DNA of 64,000 nucleotides, taken from Chryseobacterium gregarium DSM 19109. Its GTDB lineage: Bacteria > Bacteroidota > Bacteroidia > Flavobacteriales > Weeksellaceae. The stretch covers positions 62,001 to 126,000 of the forward strand of contig NZ_AUMU01000013.1 in the NCBI RefSeq assembly GCF_000430845.1. The letters run 5' to 3'. The stretch's first letter is position 1. Every line of letters starts with the position of its first letter. A program made the position numbers and the translations under genes. The notes under the pieces are model-generated. The model was not told where the DNA came from, did not search any database, and worked only from the letters and a program-made list of their open reading frames with translations. Below are positions 1 through 9,647 of the stretch, piece by piece.

Positions 1-1446
1 TACAGCAGGGCGGCAGAAGCAGAACCCGGACCTTCCAAAACCCGCTCGGTCAATTCCAATGATGCGGCAAGGCTTTCATCAGCTTCACCAGAAATTAAAG
101 CAGAGGCCATTCAGGACAATATTCGGATCAATGAAAAGGAAAATGACCAGGCAGACCTGGCCATGAGCTACAGCCAGATGGCGGATGTGAATATCAGGAA
201 GAAAAATATCAAAGGAGCAGAAGACAATTTAAATAATGCCTACAAAATTTCTAAAAAAGACGCTCCTCAGCAGGCTTTGGAAATCAATAGAAAGCTGACG
301 GATTTTTACGTTAAAAATAAAAAATTCGACAAAGCCATTGAAACCAAAAAAAAGGTCTTAAAAGAAGATTTTGTTAGAGAAAATTCCCGGGAGGAAGTAG
401 AGCAGATCCAGGAGCTGGCTGATATCTACATCAGGAAAAACGATACCCAGGGAGCCATTGATCTGTTTAAAAAGTCTTACGGTATGGCACTGAAAAAAGG
501 GCATACCCTGGAAGCACAGAAAAGTGTCAGGAAACTGGACAGCCTTTTTGATGTTTCCGGAGATACCGGCGCTTCCGTTCAGCTATACCGGGATTTTTTC
601 GTGAAACTGCCTGATCTGATAGCCAAAGACAGAAGCCTGGTCGATAATAAGATCCTCGAGGATACGGAACAGAGGATTATCCAGCTGGAAAAAGAAAAAG
701 AGCTTAAGGATGAATTGATCCGCAAGAAGAGTATTTTCAATTACGGACTGATCGGTGCCTTAATCATCCTGATGATTCTGGTCCTCTTTATTTTCAGGAC
801 TTTGAAAAAGGTGCAGGTCAGGAACAAAAAAATTGCATTACAGTCGCTGCGCCGTGAGATGAATCCGCATTTTATCTTTAACAGTTTAAACAGCGTGAAC
901 CATTTTATTGCGACCAACAACGAACTGGAGGCCAACCAATATCTGACCAGGTTCTCAAAACTTATGCGTGGCGTCATGGAAAATTCTGCCGAAGATTTTA
1001 TTTCTTTCCACCAGGAACTAGACCTGCTTCAGAATTACCTTGCCCTGGAAAAGACACGCTTTACCGATAAATTTGATTATGAAATTAATGTCGGTGAAAG
1101 TTTAAATACCCAAAACCTGAAAATTCCCGGCATGCTCGTGCAGCCGTTCCTGGAAAATGCCATATGGCACGGGTTACGTTACAGAACCACAAAAGGATTT
1201 TTGAAACTGAGTTTTGAAAAAGATCAACAGCATTTAAAAATCAGCATCGAAGACAATGGAATCGGGATTGAGGAAAGTAAGAAGCAAAAAACACAGCATC
1301 AGAAAACACGCGAAGGCCGCGGCATGAAAAATACACTGGAAAGGATCTCTCTTCTCAATGATCTTTACAAACAGAATATTGAATGCAGCATCACAGATAA
1401 AAAAACAGGACAGGGAGTTTTGGTAGAAATAAGTTATAAATTGTAG
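1..1446 (+). CDS. Sensor histidine kinase of the LytS/His_kinase type, 5' end outside window
   Basis: The frame is open from base 1, so the start lies upstream and 481 residues are visible. An in-frame ATG at 163 is probably internal. The N-terminal half is made of helical TPR-like repeats (for example around SYSQMADVNIRKK and LTDFYVKNKKFDKA). It is followed by a coiled coil, one membrane helix (about 25 residues starting at FNYGLIGALIIL), then the His_kinase domain with phosphoacceptor motif MNPHFIFNSLNS and an ATPase domain with the N box (LENAIWHGL) and a glycine box (EDNGIGI). The TPR region is expected on the periplasmic side and the kinase in the cytoplasm. The LytTR regulator that follows after 57 bases is almost certainly its partner. 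The input signal cannot be read from the sequence. Confidence 0.9.
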   Translation, partial: YSRAAEAEPGPSKTRSVNSNDAARLSSASPEIKAEAIQDNIRINEKENDQADLAMSYSQMADVNIRKKNIKGAEDNLNNAYKISKKDAPQQALEINRKLTDFYVKNKKFDKAIETKKKVLKEDFVRENSREEVEQIQELADIYIRKNDTQGAIDLFKKSYGMALKKGHTLEAQKSVRKLDSLFDVSGDTGASVQLYRDFFVKLPDLIAKDRSLVDNKILEDTEQRIIQLEKEKELKDELIRKKSIFNYGLIGALIILMILVLFIFRTLKKVQVRNKKIALQSLRREMNPHFIFNSLNSVNHFIATNNELEANQYLTRFSKLMRGVMENSAEDFISFHQELDLLQNYLALEKTRFTDKFDYEINVGESLNTQNLKIPGMLVQPFLENAIWHGLRYRTTKGFLKLSFEKDQQHLKISIEDNGIGIEESKKQKTQHQKTREGRGMKNTLERISLLNDLYKQNIECSITDKKTGQGVLVEISYKL

Positions 1447-1503
1447 AAAAGCTAATTTTAACATGAATTATAAACTAATCCCTGAAATCTAAACCCTAAT
1501 AGA

Positions 1504-2238
1504 ATGAAAATACAATCCGTCATCATAGACGACGAAAAAATGGCGAGGGATGTTTTAAGGAACTATCTCACAAAATACTGCCCGCAGGTAGAGATTGCGG
1601 GCGAGGCTGAAAATATTAAAGAAGCCGTTCCTCTGATTTCCGGAAAGCGCCCGCAGCTTGTTTTCCTGGATGTGGAAATGCCCTTCGGGAATGCTTTTGA
1701 CGTATTGGAAGCAACTAAAGAATTTTCATATGAAACTATTTTCATTACTGCATTTTCACAATATTCACTGCAGGCTTTAAATAAGTCTGCAAGCTATTAT
1801 ATTCTAAAACCGATCGACATTCAGGAACTTATTGTAGCTGTGAATAAAGCCGCGGAAAGCATTGAGAATAAAGAGGAACTTAACCGTAATAAAATCCTCC
1901 TCGAAAACCTGAAGCTGAAACCTGAAAAGCAGCAGCTGATCCTTCCTACCCTGCAGGGTTTTGATGTAGTCAAAACAGAAGATATCATCAGGCTGCAGGC
2001 AGATGGTAATTTTACGCAGGTTTACCTTACCGACGGTTCAAAGAAAATGGTCTGCCGTTTTTTAAAGCACTTCGATGACCTTCTGGAAAAACCGTTTGTC
2101 AGAGTTCACCGTTCGCATATCATCAATACCCGTTTTGTGAAATCCTATCATAAAAGCGGAACGGCAACCCTGTCAGACCATACGGAAATTGAAATATCCG
2201 GAAGTTTCAAAGAAGATTTCCTGAAAGTCTTTTCCTGA
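1504..2238 (+). CDS. LytTR-family response regulator
   Basis: This 244-residue protein has an N-terminal receiver domain (residues about 4-120) with the acidic pair D9/D10, phosphoacceptor D56 (FLDVEMP) and the conserved lysine in ILKP. The C-terminal LytTR DNA-binding domain (about 140-244) shows the usual pattern of FVRVHRSHIIN followed by a loop and a terminal strand. It directly follows the sensor kinase gene on the same strand, so the two form a two-component pair. LytTR proteins typically bind short direct repeats upstream of target promoters; the target here is unknown. Confidence 0.93.
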   Translation: MKIQSVIIDDEKMARDVLRNYLTKYCPQVEIAGEAENIKEAVPLISGKRPQLVFLDVEMPFGNAFDVLEATKEFSYETIFITAFSQYSLQALNKSASYYILKPIDIQELIVAVNKAAESIENKEELNRNKILLENLKLKPEKQQLILPTLQGFDVVKTEDIIRLQADGNFTQVYLTDGSKKMVCRFLKHFDDLLEKPFVRVHRSHIINTRFVKSYHKSGTATLSDHTEIEISGSFKEDFLKVFS

Positions 2239-2330
2239 GTTCACAAAAACATTGCAAATTAATATCGTATGAAGCTTCAAATTTAAGGCACCATTTTTGA
2301 AGCTTACGGTACCACATCAACAGATCTATT

Positions 2331-2870
2331 ATGAAAACGCTACAGAAAATCGCAATTCCCGTTTCCCTGGGTATTTTGGGGCTGGTTATCTTAAACTCAT
2401 GTTCCGTAGGAATTCCCAAGGGCGCAACAGCGGTACAGGATTTCGATGCCGAACAGTATCTGGGAAAATGGTATGAAATTGCCCGTTTTGATTACAGGTT
2501 TGAAAAAGATATGGATAATGTAACGGCTACTTATTCTAAAAATGAAGACGGAACCCTACGTGTTGCCAACAGAGGCTATAATTATGTGAAAAAAGAATGG
2601 AAAGAATCCATAGGTGAGGCCAGGTTTGTAAATGATCCGTCAGAAGCAAGGCTGAAGGTCTCATTCTTCAAGCCGATCTGGGCAGGATACAATGTCATTG
2701 ACATCGATGATCATTACCAGTATGCTTTGGTTGTAGGAAACAGTGTGAAATACATCTGGATCCTTTCAAGGACAAAAGAGATTCCCGAAAATATCAGACA
2801 GAGATTCCTTGAAAAGGCAAAAAGTCTTGGTTATAATACCGGCGAGCTAATCTGGGTAAAACATAATTAA
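2331..2870 (+). CDS. Outer-membrane lipocalin (Blc-like lipoprotein)
   Basis: The protein has 179 residues and a lipoprotein signal peptide with the lipobox ending at C24 (LNSC). The lipocalin signature GKWYEIARF lies at about residues 45-53, and the final strand region (YNTGELIWV) is also family-like. Bacterial lipocalins of this type are anchored to the outer membrane and bind lipids or lysophospholipids, usually under envelope stress. Length matches the family. It stands alone, with a strong two-way terminator separating it from the convergent gene downstream. The actual ligand is not known. Confidence 0.9.
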   Translation: MKTLQKIAIPVSLGILGLVILNSCSVGIPKGATAVQDFDAEQYLGKWYEIARFDYRFEKDMDNVTATYSKNEDGTLRVANRGYNYVKKEWKESIGEARFVNDPSEARLKVSFFKPIWAGYNVIDIDDHYQYALVVGNSVKYIWILSRTKEIPENIRQRFLEKAKSLGYNTGELIWVKHN

Positions 2871-2910
2871 GTCTTACAAAGAGCAAAGCATCTCGTACAA
2901 CAATAACACG

Positions 2911-2974
2911 AAGTCTGTCATTCCAACTGGATCTAATGCAAAGTTGTCTTAGATTTTTATGGAATGACGGACTT
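2911..2974. terminator. Long hairpin shared by two convergent genes
   Basis: Fifteen-base arms at 2911-2925 and 2960-2974 (AAGTCTGTCATTCCA and its complement, one G-U pair) enclose a 34-base loop. T-rich sequence follows the right arm. It sits between the lipocalin gene and the oppositely oriented DUF7832-like gene, so it probably stops transcription from both sides. Confidence 0.6.
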
Positions 2975-2981
2975 TATTTTT

Positions 2982-3458
2982 TCAGTTTAATCGCTTATAC
3001 TCTTTCCATTCCTCAAACCGGTAATCAATTACCGGTTTCATCAGATCGTAATTTTCGTATGTATCCTCGATGTGGTAAAAGGTTTCATATTCATAGTCGT
3101 TTTCTTCAGCTTTGGTATCGAAAAGGTTTACATAGTCATCAGCAAATGAGCTGAACCGGGTCCCGAAATCCGTATCATCTTTATAATAGTCTTTCGCAAA
3201 GCTGTTTCCCATCGTATTTAAATCATGCTCGGAAAACTTTCCGTCCAGGAATTCCATTACAAACTCTGCACCGGTCATTTCCCTGCGCTTTACTGTTTCT
3301 ATTTCCTCTTCGGCATCTTCTTTCAGTTCATCAGAAATTAGATCCTTATGGATACACCATTTCAGGAACATACCCGTGTGAGTAGCCCCGTTTTTCTCAG
3401 GAAGCCCTTCGGGAAAATCGCCTCCGTAATGCCAGGAAGCATCGTCATATTTAGACAT
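2982..3458 (-). CDS. DUF7832-like acidic cytoplasmic protein
   Basis: This is a 158-residue acidic protein with no signal peptide or membrane segment. The N-terminus (SKYDDASWHYGGDFPEGLP, then GATHTGMFLKWCI) matches my memory of a widespread family of unknown function now called DUF7832, in which this segment is the most conserved part. The rest is rich in aspartate, glutamate and tyrosine. It is a single-gene unit, convergent with the lipocalin and divergent from cinA. No function is known for the family. Members are sometimes found near immunity-type genes in other bacteria, but nothing here shows that. Confidence 0.75.
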   Translation of the reverse strand: MSKYDDASWHYGGDFPEGLPEKNGATHTGMFLKWCIHKDLISDELKEDAEEEIETVKRREMTGAEFVMEFLDGKFSEHDLNTMGNSFAKDYYKDDTDFGTRFSSFADDYVNLFDTKAEENDYEYETFYHIEDTYENYDLMKPVIDYRFEEWKEYKRLN

Positions 3459-3571
3459 ACTTTAATTATAGTTTTAAACAATTTCATTCAAAAATATAAA
3501 AAATCAATTTATATTGCCCGGCAAAGAGAATTTTCCGTCATTTGTAAAAGAATTTTTTCGAATACTGACAT

Positions 3572-4822
3572 ATGAAAAATGCTGTTCTGATTACCATTGG
3601 CGACGAAATCCTTTCGGGGAATACAGTAGATACCAATTCAAATTTCATTGCTGCGGAGCTTAAAAATATAGGCATACAAGTTTCACAGATCTTTACTATT
3701 TCAGATGAGGTAGAAACCATTATAAAAACGATAAAAGTTGCTTTTGAAACGGGGGATGTGATCATCACCACAGGGGGGTTGGGCCCGACCAGGGATGACA
3801 AAACCAAGAAAGCCATTGCTGAATTCTTCAATGATGAGATTGCCCTGGATGAGGTCACCTTCAATCATCTGAAAGCTTACATGGAAAAGCGCGGCCGCCT
3901 GGAAATTCTGGAGCGCAACCGCGAGCAGGCTTTTGTTCCTACACGGTCTACGGTGTTTCAGAACCATTTCGGGACAGCACCCTGTATGATGATGGAGCAG
4001 GACGGGAAACTGCTGTTCAGCCTTCCGGGAGTTCCTTATGAAGTGAAGCCACTGATCAAAGACCAGATCATCCCTTATCTGCATAATAAATTCAGCCTGC
4101 ATTATATTTCGACAAGAATTGTATCGGTAGTAGGGATTCCGGAAAGTATCCTTGCCGATACCATTGAAAGCTGGGAACTGGCTTTACCTGAAAACATTGC
4201 CTTATCTTATCTTCCCTTGGGAACCCGTGTCAAGCTGAGGCTTACAGCTACCGGAGAAAATGAACCCGTTCTGGAACAGCAGCTGGAAGATGAAATTCAG
4301 AAACTGCTTCCTTTGATCAGTGGTCATGTGATCGCCACCTCCGGTGATAAAATTGAAAAGATCCTGGCGGAAATCTTGGCGGAAAGAAAGCTGACGGTTT
4401 CTACGGCAGAAAGCTGTACCGGCGGCGAGCTGGCGAAAATGCTTACTTCAAACCCCGGCAGCTCGTCCTATTATATCGGTGGCATCGTGGCGTATGCAAC
4501 AGACCGGAAAATCGATATTTTAAAAGTTCAGAAGGAAACCATTGATGAGTTTACTGTTGTCAGTGAGCAGGTGGCCACAGAAATGGCGGAAGGCTGCCAA
4601 AAATTATTCGACACCCGTATTGCTTTGTCTACCACCGGAGTGGCTGGCCCCGGAAAAGGGGAAGACGGCAAAGACGTCGGAACGGTTTTTTACAGCATCA
4701 GGATTGATGATCAGGTGGTGACTTCAAAATTGTACCTGCCGCATCTCGAAAGGCCGGATTTTATGTATTTTGTTTCACAGAAAATCCTTCAGGATCTGGT
4801 ATCGCTTCTCATCAGCCACTGA
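3572..4822 (+). CDS. cinA: CinA family: molybdopterin-binding-like domain plus nicotinamide nucleotide amidase domain
   Basis: The 416-residue protein has the two-domain layout of full-length CinA. The N-terminal MoaB/MogA-like domain (about 1-170) carries SIGDEILSG-type and TTGGLGPTRDD motifs. The C-terminal amidase domain (about 255-416) carries STAESCTGG and STTGVAGPG. In characterised members the C-terminal domain deamidates NMN in pyridine-nucleotide recycling, and the N-terminal domain can act as an ADP-ribose pyrophosphatase. The length is normal and all motifs are intact. It is a monocistronic gene here. The name recalls competence induction in Gram-positives, which need not apply. 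Confidence 0.93.
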   Translation: MKNAVLITIGDEILSGNTVDTNSNFIAAELKNIGIQVSQIFTISDEVETIIKTIKVAFETGDVIITTGGLGPTRDDKTKKAIAEFFNDEIALDEVTFNHLKAYMEKRGRLEILERNREQAFVPTRSTVFQNHFGTAPCMMMEQDGKLLFSLPGVPYEVKPLIKDQIIPYLHNKFSLHYISTRIVSVVGIPESILADTIESWELALPENIALSYLPLGTRVKLRLTATGENEPVLEQQLEDEIQKLLPLISGHVIATSGDKIEKILAEILAERKLTVSTAESCTGGELAKMLTSNPGSSSYYIGGIVAYATDRKIDILKVQKETIDEFTVVSEQVATEMAEGCQKLFDTRIALSTTGVAGPGKGEDGKDVGTVFYSIRIDDQVVTSKLYLPHLERPDFMYFVSQKILQDLVSLLISH

Positions 4823-5058
4823 GAATATATAGCCGGATCCAGAGCTGAACTTGATCATATTCAACACCGGAATCAATCCTACCGGGATAACGGGAGTGAA
4901 GCAACGCAATATGAACCATAGCCTCAAAGATTAAGGTTGACTGAATAGAAACGGACAGGCAAAAGAAATCAAGTTTCCTGATATTTGTGTAAAATTGTAT
5001 TTGCTAAACGTAACAAATTTTAAAAATTATATACTTATTATATAAATTGTAATTAATA

Positions 5059-7086
5059 ATGAAAAAATTAACGCTTTCTCTGCTTTTACTGGCAGGGATC
5101 TGTTCACAGAATGTGAGCGCACAGGCTACTGACAACGGCCTGGATCTTAGCCTGATGGATAAATCGGTTCGTCCGCAGGATGATTTTTATAACTATGTAA
5201 GCGGAACATGGATGAAAACCGCTAAGATTCCTTCCGACAAGCCAACCTGGGGAAGTTTCAATAAGCTGGCAGACGATACGGACAACAACTCCATGACCAT
5301 TCTGAACTCTCTTCTAAAAGATAAATTCGCAGACAAAACGGAAGGTAAGAAAATTCAGGACCTGTACGCGACGTACATGAACATGCAGAAGAGAAATGCC
5401 GACGGGATCAAGCCTATCCAGGCAAACCTGAATAAGATCGATGCCATTAAAAACCTTGCTGACCTTCAGAATTACTTGATTTCCGTAACCAAAGACGGTG
5501 AAAATACATTCTACGGATGGGGCGTGGATGCCGACCTGAAAGACTCTAAAATGAATGCGGTGTATCTGGGTAACGCATCGCTTGGATTAGGAAGAGATTA
5601 TTACCAAAAGGTCAATGAAAAAAATACGGAAGCGCTTGCAGAATATACGAAGTATGTAGCTTCTATGCTTAAAGAATTAGGCTATAAAAATGCTGATGCC
5701 GCTGCAAAAGGAATCGTGGATTATGAAAAAAGCATTGCACAGACCTATCTGACAAACGAACAGAGCCGTGATAATACCCTTCAGTATAATCCTGAAACCA
5801 TGGCACAGCTTTCGGCATTGGTTAAAAATATTGACCTTCCGGGCTATCTTAAAAAAGTCGGGGTAAATGAAAATAAAGTAATCATCGGGGAACTGGGGTA
5901 TTACAAAAACCTGGATAAATTTATCAGTACGCAGAACCTTCCGGTTATCAAAGATTACCTTAAATTTCATATGGTTCACGGAAGCGCTTCTTACCTGAGC
6001 GAAAAGTTGGGTGACATGAAGTTTGCCTTCTACGGTAAATATCTTAGAGGCCAACAGGAGCAGAGAGCCCTGAACAAAAGAGGATATGAACTGATCAACG
6101 GGACTTTAGGGGAAGCATTCGGAAAATTATATGTTGAAAAATATTTTCCGGCAGAGGCTAAAGCGCAGATGGTGGAGTTAATTGACTATTTAAAGAAAAG
6201 CTTTGCCGTCCATATCAATGGTTTGACCTGGATGTCTTCTACAACGAAGGTAAAAGCTATGGAAAAGCTGAATAAGTTTACGGTAAAAGTAGCCTATCCG
6301 GATAAATGGAAAGATTATTCCAAACTGGATATTGTTTCAGAAGCGAAAGGAGGAAATCTGTATTCCAATCTTCAGAACATCACAGAATGGCAGTATAACA
6401 AAGACCTTGCTAAGATCGGGAAGCCGGTAGATAAAACAGAATGGGGAATGACTCCTCAGACGGTTAATGCTTACTACAATCCGGTAAACAACGAAATCGT
6501 TTTCCCTGCTGCTATCCTTCAGCCGCCGTTCTTTAACCCTAAAGCAGATGCTGCTGTTAATTTCGGAGGCATCGGAGCGGTAATCGGCCACGAAATGAGC
6601 CACGGATTTGATGATTCAGGAGCACAGTTCGATGCAGACGGAAACCTGGTAGATTGGTGGACTCCTGAGGACAAAGCCAACTTCGAAAAAGCAACAAGAG
6701 CACTGGCTTCTCAATATGACAAATATGAGCCGGTAAAAGGTACCAACGTAAACGGAACTTTTACCAACGGTGAAAATATCGCTGACTTAGGAGGCGTAAA
6801 CATTGCTTACGATGCCTTACAGATGTATCTTAAAGATAAAGGGAATCCGGGATCAATCAGCGGTTATACGCAGGATCAGAGATTCTTCCTGAGCTGGGCA
6901 ACCGTTTGGAGAACATTATCAAGTGAGAAATACATGGTGAACCAGGTAAAAACAGATCCGCACTCTCCGGGTTATTTCAGAAGTTTCGGTCCTTTGACCA
7001 ACGTTGATGCCTTCTATAAAGCATTTGATGTGAAAGAAGGAGACAAACTGTATAAAAAACCGGCAGACAGAATCAAAATCTGGTAA
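5059..7086 (+). CDS. M13 (neprilysin-type) zinc metallopeptidase, secreted
   Basis: This 675-residue protein starts with a cleavable signal peptide (cut expected after the NVSAQA region). The N-terminal M13 domain begins with the typical SVRPQDDFYNYVSGTWM stretch. The catalytic domain has the zinc motif H511-E-M-S-H515, the NAYYNP substrate-binding segment, and the third zinc ligand E572 in ENIADLGG. It ends with a KIW tail, as in many M13 proteins. These enzymes cleave short peptides in the periplasm. It is the first of two tandem paralogues, the second being a lipoprotein. A clear terminator follows it. Confidence 0.95.
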   Translation: MKKLTLSLLLLAGICSQNVSAQATDNGLDLSLMDKSVRPQDDFYNYVSGTWMKTAKIPSDKPTWGSFNKLADDTDNNSMTILNSLLKDKFADKTEGKKIQDLYATYMNMQKRNADGIKPIQANLNKIDAIKNLADLQNYLISVTKDGENTFYGWGVDADLKDSKMNAVYLGNASLGLGRDYYQKVNEKNTEALAEYTKYVASMLKELGYKNADAAAKGIVDYEKSIAQTYLTNEQSRDNTLQYNPETMAQLSALVKNIDLPGYLKKVGVNENKVIIGELGYYKNLDKFISTQNLPVIKDYLKFHMVHGSASYLSEKLGDMKFAFYGKYLRGQQEQRALNKRGYELINGTLGEAFGKLYVEKYFPAEAKAQMVELIDYLKKSFAVHINGLTWMSSTTKVKAMEKLNKFTVKVAYPDKWKDYSKLDIVSEAKGGNLYSNLQNITEWQYNKDLAKIGKPVDKTEWGMTPQTVNAYYNPVNNEIVFPAAILQPPFFNPKADAAVNFGGIGAVIGHEMSHGFDDSGAQFDADGNLVDWWTPEDKANFEKATRALASQYDKYEPVKGTNVNGTFTNGENIADLGGVNIAYDALQMYLKDKGNPGSISGYTQDQRFFLSWATVWRTLSSEKYMVNQVKTDPHSPGYFRSFGPLTNVDAFYKAFDVKEGDKLYKKPADRIKIW

Positions 7087-7109
7087 TATAATATCTGTCA
7101 GAAAATAAT

Positions 7110-7138
7110 AAACCGTTCAGCAATGAGCGGTTTTTTTT
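7110..7138 (+). terminator. Rho-independent terminator after the first M13 gene
   Basis: A nine-pair stem (AACCGTTCA, loop GCAA, TGAGCGGTT, one G-U pair) is followed by eight T residues. It lies 24 bases after the stop codon, so the two M13 genes are separate transcription units. Confidence 0.85.
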
Positions 7139-7256
7139 GTAAAAAACAAAGGATCAAAGATTTGGCAACCTGTGTGAAAAACGATAAAATCTTTGTTTTA
7201 GATACCAGACTTTTACCATTAATCATTTATCGGTGATAACTAATCATCATATTTCG

Positions 7257-7264
7257 TATATTTG
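7257..7264 (+). promoter_or_regulatory. Bacteroidota -7 box of the second M13 gene
   Basis: TATATTTG fits the TAnnTTTG consensus exactly and lies 29 bases before the start codon, leaving a short leader. No good -33 TTG element is visible at the expected spacing. Confidence 0.5.
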
Positions 7265-7293
7265 ATAAGTTTGTGTAAATCAAAAACAGTTCA

Positions 7294-9393
7294 ATGAAAA
7301 AGTTAAATATCGGAATACTTGCCTTTTCCGGGCTTGTATTTTTAAATTCATGTGGTACAACGAAAACTGCAGGTACTCAGAAGCCTGAACCGATGAAAGA
7401 AGCAGTTGCAGAGCCGGTGAAAAAACAAGAAACAAGAGAAGAAGGGATCAATTTATCATATATGGATAAAAGCGTTCGTCCGCAGGATGACTTCTTTAGC
7501 TATGTCAATGGAAACTGGATAAAAACCACACAGATTCCTTCCGATAAAGCAAGCTGGGGATCTTTCAATGCATTAAGGGAAAATGTGGATGATGCTTCCC
7601 TGGATATTTTAAATAAAATTTTATCTGAAAGTTATACGGCAGGTTCCGAAGGAGAGAAGATCCAGAACCTGTATGCCTCTTTTATGGATACCGGTAAAAG
7701 GAATGCAGAAGGTCTGGCTCCGATAAAAACAGACCTGGCAAAGATTGATGTGATCAAAAACCTGAACGATCTTCAGAAATATCTGCTGGAAGCCACAAAA
7801 TTGGATGACAATTCATTCTACGGATGGAGAGTGGGCGCAGATATGAAAAACTCCAAAATGAATGCAGTATATCTCGGCGGTCCGGACCTTGGCCTGGGCA
7901 GGGATTACTACCAGAAAGTAAACGAGGCCAATACGAAAACCTTAGCGGAATACCAGACATATGTCGGGAAATTATTCAGGGTTTTAGGATACAAAAATCC
8001 TGATGCTGCTTCAAAGAATGTTGTTGATTTTGAAAAGCAGCTGGCTAATTATCTTCTGACGCTGGAACAGAATAGGGATGCGAACTTAAGGTACAACCCG
8101 AAAAATGTATCCGAACTTTCCGCTTTGGTTAAGAATATCAATCTGGCACAATACCTGAAGGATGCTGGTGTGAATACCGATAAGGTCATCGTCGGGGAAC
8201 TGAAATACTATCAGAATATGGACTCGTTCCTGACGCAGAAGAACCTTCCTTTGCTGAAAGATTATCTGAAATACCATCTGATCAACAGGAGTGCCAGCAA
8301 TCTGGATGAAAAACTGGAACAGATCAGATTTGATTTCTATTCCAAATACCTCCAGGGGCAGAAAGAGCAGCGTCCGATGAACAAAAGAGGCCTTTCTCTC
8401 GTCAACAGTGTTCTCGGGGAAGCTTTCGGAAAACTCTACGTTGAGAAATATTTCACGCCTGAAGCAAAACAGCAGATGGAAACTTATATTGACTACATCC
8501 TGAAATCATTCAAAGCCCATATAAATGATATGGACTGGATGTCTCCGGCTACCAAAGTAAAAGCGCAGGAAAAATTGTCAAAGTTCACGGTTAAAATTGC
8601 CTATCCTGACAAATGGAAAGACTACAGCAACCTGAAAGTAGATGCCCCGAAACAGGGGGGCACATTATATTCCAACCTGCAGAATGTTTCCGCATGGCAG
8701 TACCAGAGAAGCCTTGATAAAATAGGGAAACCGGTGGACAGAATAGAATGGGGCATGACACCACAAACTGTGAATGCCTATTACAACGGATCCAATAATG
8801 AGATTGTGTTCCCGGCAGCGATCCTTCAGCCTCCGTTTTATAATCCGAAAGCTGATGCTGCCGTGAATTTCGGCGGAATCGGGGCGGTGATCGGCCACGA
8901 GATCTCCCACGGTTTTGATGACAGCGGGTCAAGATTTGATGGCAACGGTAACCTCAATAACTGGTGGACCGATGAAGACCGTAAAAACTTTGATGCAAAA
9001 GTCGGCCAGCTGGCAGCACAGTACAGTGCTTATGAACCGGTAAAAGGAAGCTTTGTCAACGGTAAATTCACCAGCGGTGAAAATATCGGGGACTTGGGGG
9101 GAGTAGCCGTGGCATATGATGCGCTTCAGATGTATCTCAAAGATCACGGGAATCCGGGATTAATCAGCGGCTTCACCCAGGACCAAAGATTCTTTATGAG
9201 CTGGGCAACGGTCTGGCGCACAAAATCCACCGATCAGTACATGACCAACCAGGTAAAGACGGACCCGCATTCTCCGGGTGCATTCAGAGCTTTCGGGCCA
9301 TTGGTGAATCAGGATTCGTTCATCAAAGCATTTGATATCAAGCCTGGAGACAAAATGTATAAAGCACCTCAGGACAGAATAAAAATCTGGTAA
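7294..9393 (+). CDS. M13 (neprilysin-type) zinc metallopeptidase, lipoprotein
   Basis: This 699-residue paralogue of the upstream M13 protein is closely similar over its whole length. It differs at the N-terminus, where a lipobox (LNSC, C20) and a charged linker of about 35 residues replace the plain signal peptide. The zinc motif is H535-E-I-S-H539 and the third ligand is E596 in ENIGDLGG, so it should be active. The expected location is membrane-anchored, facing the periplasm or the cell surface. The pair looks like a tandem duplication that diverged in localisation. A terminator hairpin at 9418-9445 follows. Confidence 0.95.
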   Translation: MKKLNIGILAFSGLVFLNSCGTTKTAGTQKPEPMKEAVAEPVKKQETREEGINLSYMDKSVRPQDDFFSYVNGNWIKTTQIPSDKASWGSFNALRENVDDASLDILNKILSESYTAGSEGEKIQNLYASFMDTGKRNAEGLAPIKTDLAKIDVIKNLNDLQKYLLEATKLDDNSFYGWRVGADMKNSKMNAVYLGGPDLGLGRDYYQKVNEANTKTLAEYQTYVGKLFRVLGYKNPDAASKNVVDFEKQLANYLLTLEQNRDANLRYNPKNVSELSALVKNINLAQYLKDAGVNTDKVIVGELKYYQNMDSFLTQKNLPLLKDYLKYHLINRSASNLDEKLEQIRFDFYSKYLQGQKEQRPMNKRGLSLVNSVLGEAFGKLYVEKYFTPEAKQQMETYIDYILKSFKAHINDMDWMSPATKVKAQEKLSKFTVKIAYPDKWKDYSNLKVDAPKQGGTLYSNLQNVSAWQYQRSLDKIGKPVDRIEWGMTPQTVNAYYNGSNNEIVFPAAILQPPFYNPKADAAVNFGGIGAVIGHEISHGFDDSGSRFDGNGNLNNWWTDEDRKNFDAKVGQLAAQYSAYEPVKGSFVNGKFTSGENIGDLGGVAVAYDALQMYLKDHGNPGLISGFTQDQRFFMSWATVWRTKSTDQYMTNQVKTDPHSPGAFRAFGPLVNQDSFIKAFDIKPGDKMYKAPQDRIKIW

Positions 9394-9417
9394 ACCGGAC
9401 TGAAATTTACAGAATTT

Positions 9418-9445
9418 AAAAACGCATCAGAAATGGTGCGTTTTT
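9418..9445 (+). terminator. Rho-independent terminator after the second M13 gene
   Basis: ACGCATC and GGTGCGT form a seven-pair stem (one G-U pair) flanked by A-rich and T-rich runs, 25 bases after the stop codon. Confidence 0.75.
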
Positions 9446-9647
9446 ATTTTATTTTCCCTAGCTTAGTAAGAGGTAAAAATATTGATATGATTGATATTTT
9501 AACGAATTATTAAATATTTTAATAAAAACCTTGACAAAATTTTTTATGTTACAGTTTTTTTTTAAATTTAAACATTGGATTGGTCAGCTATTTGATGCTG
9601 ATAAAAACAATTCACACCAACATATAACATCTCAAAATAACAATAAT

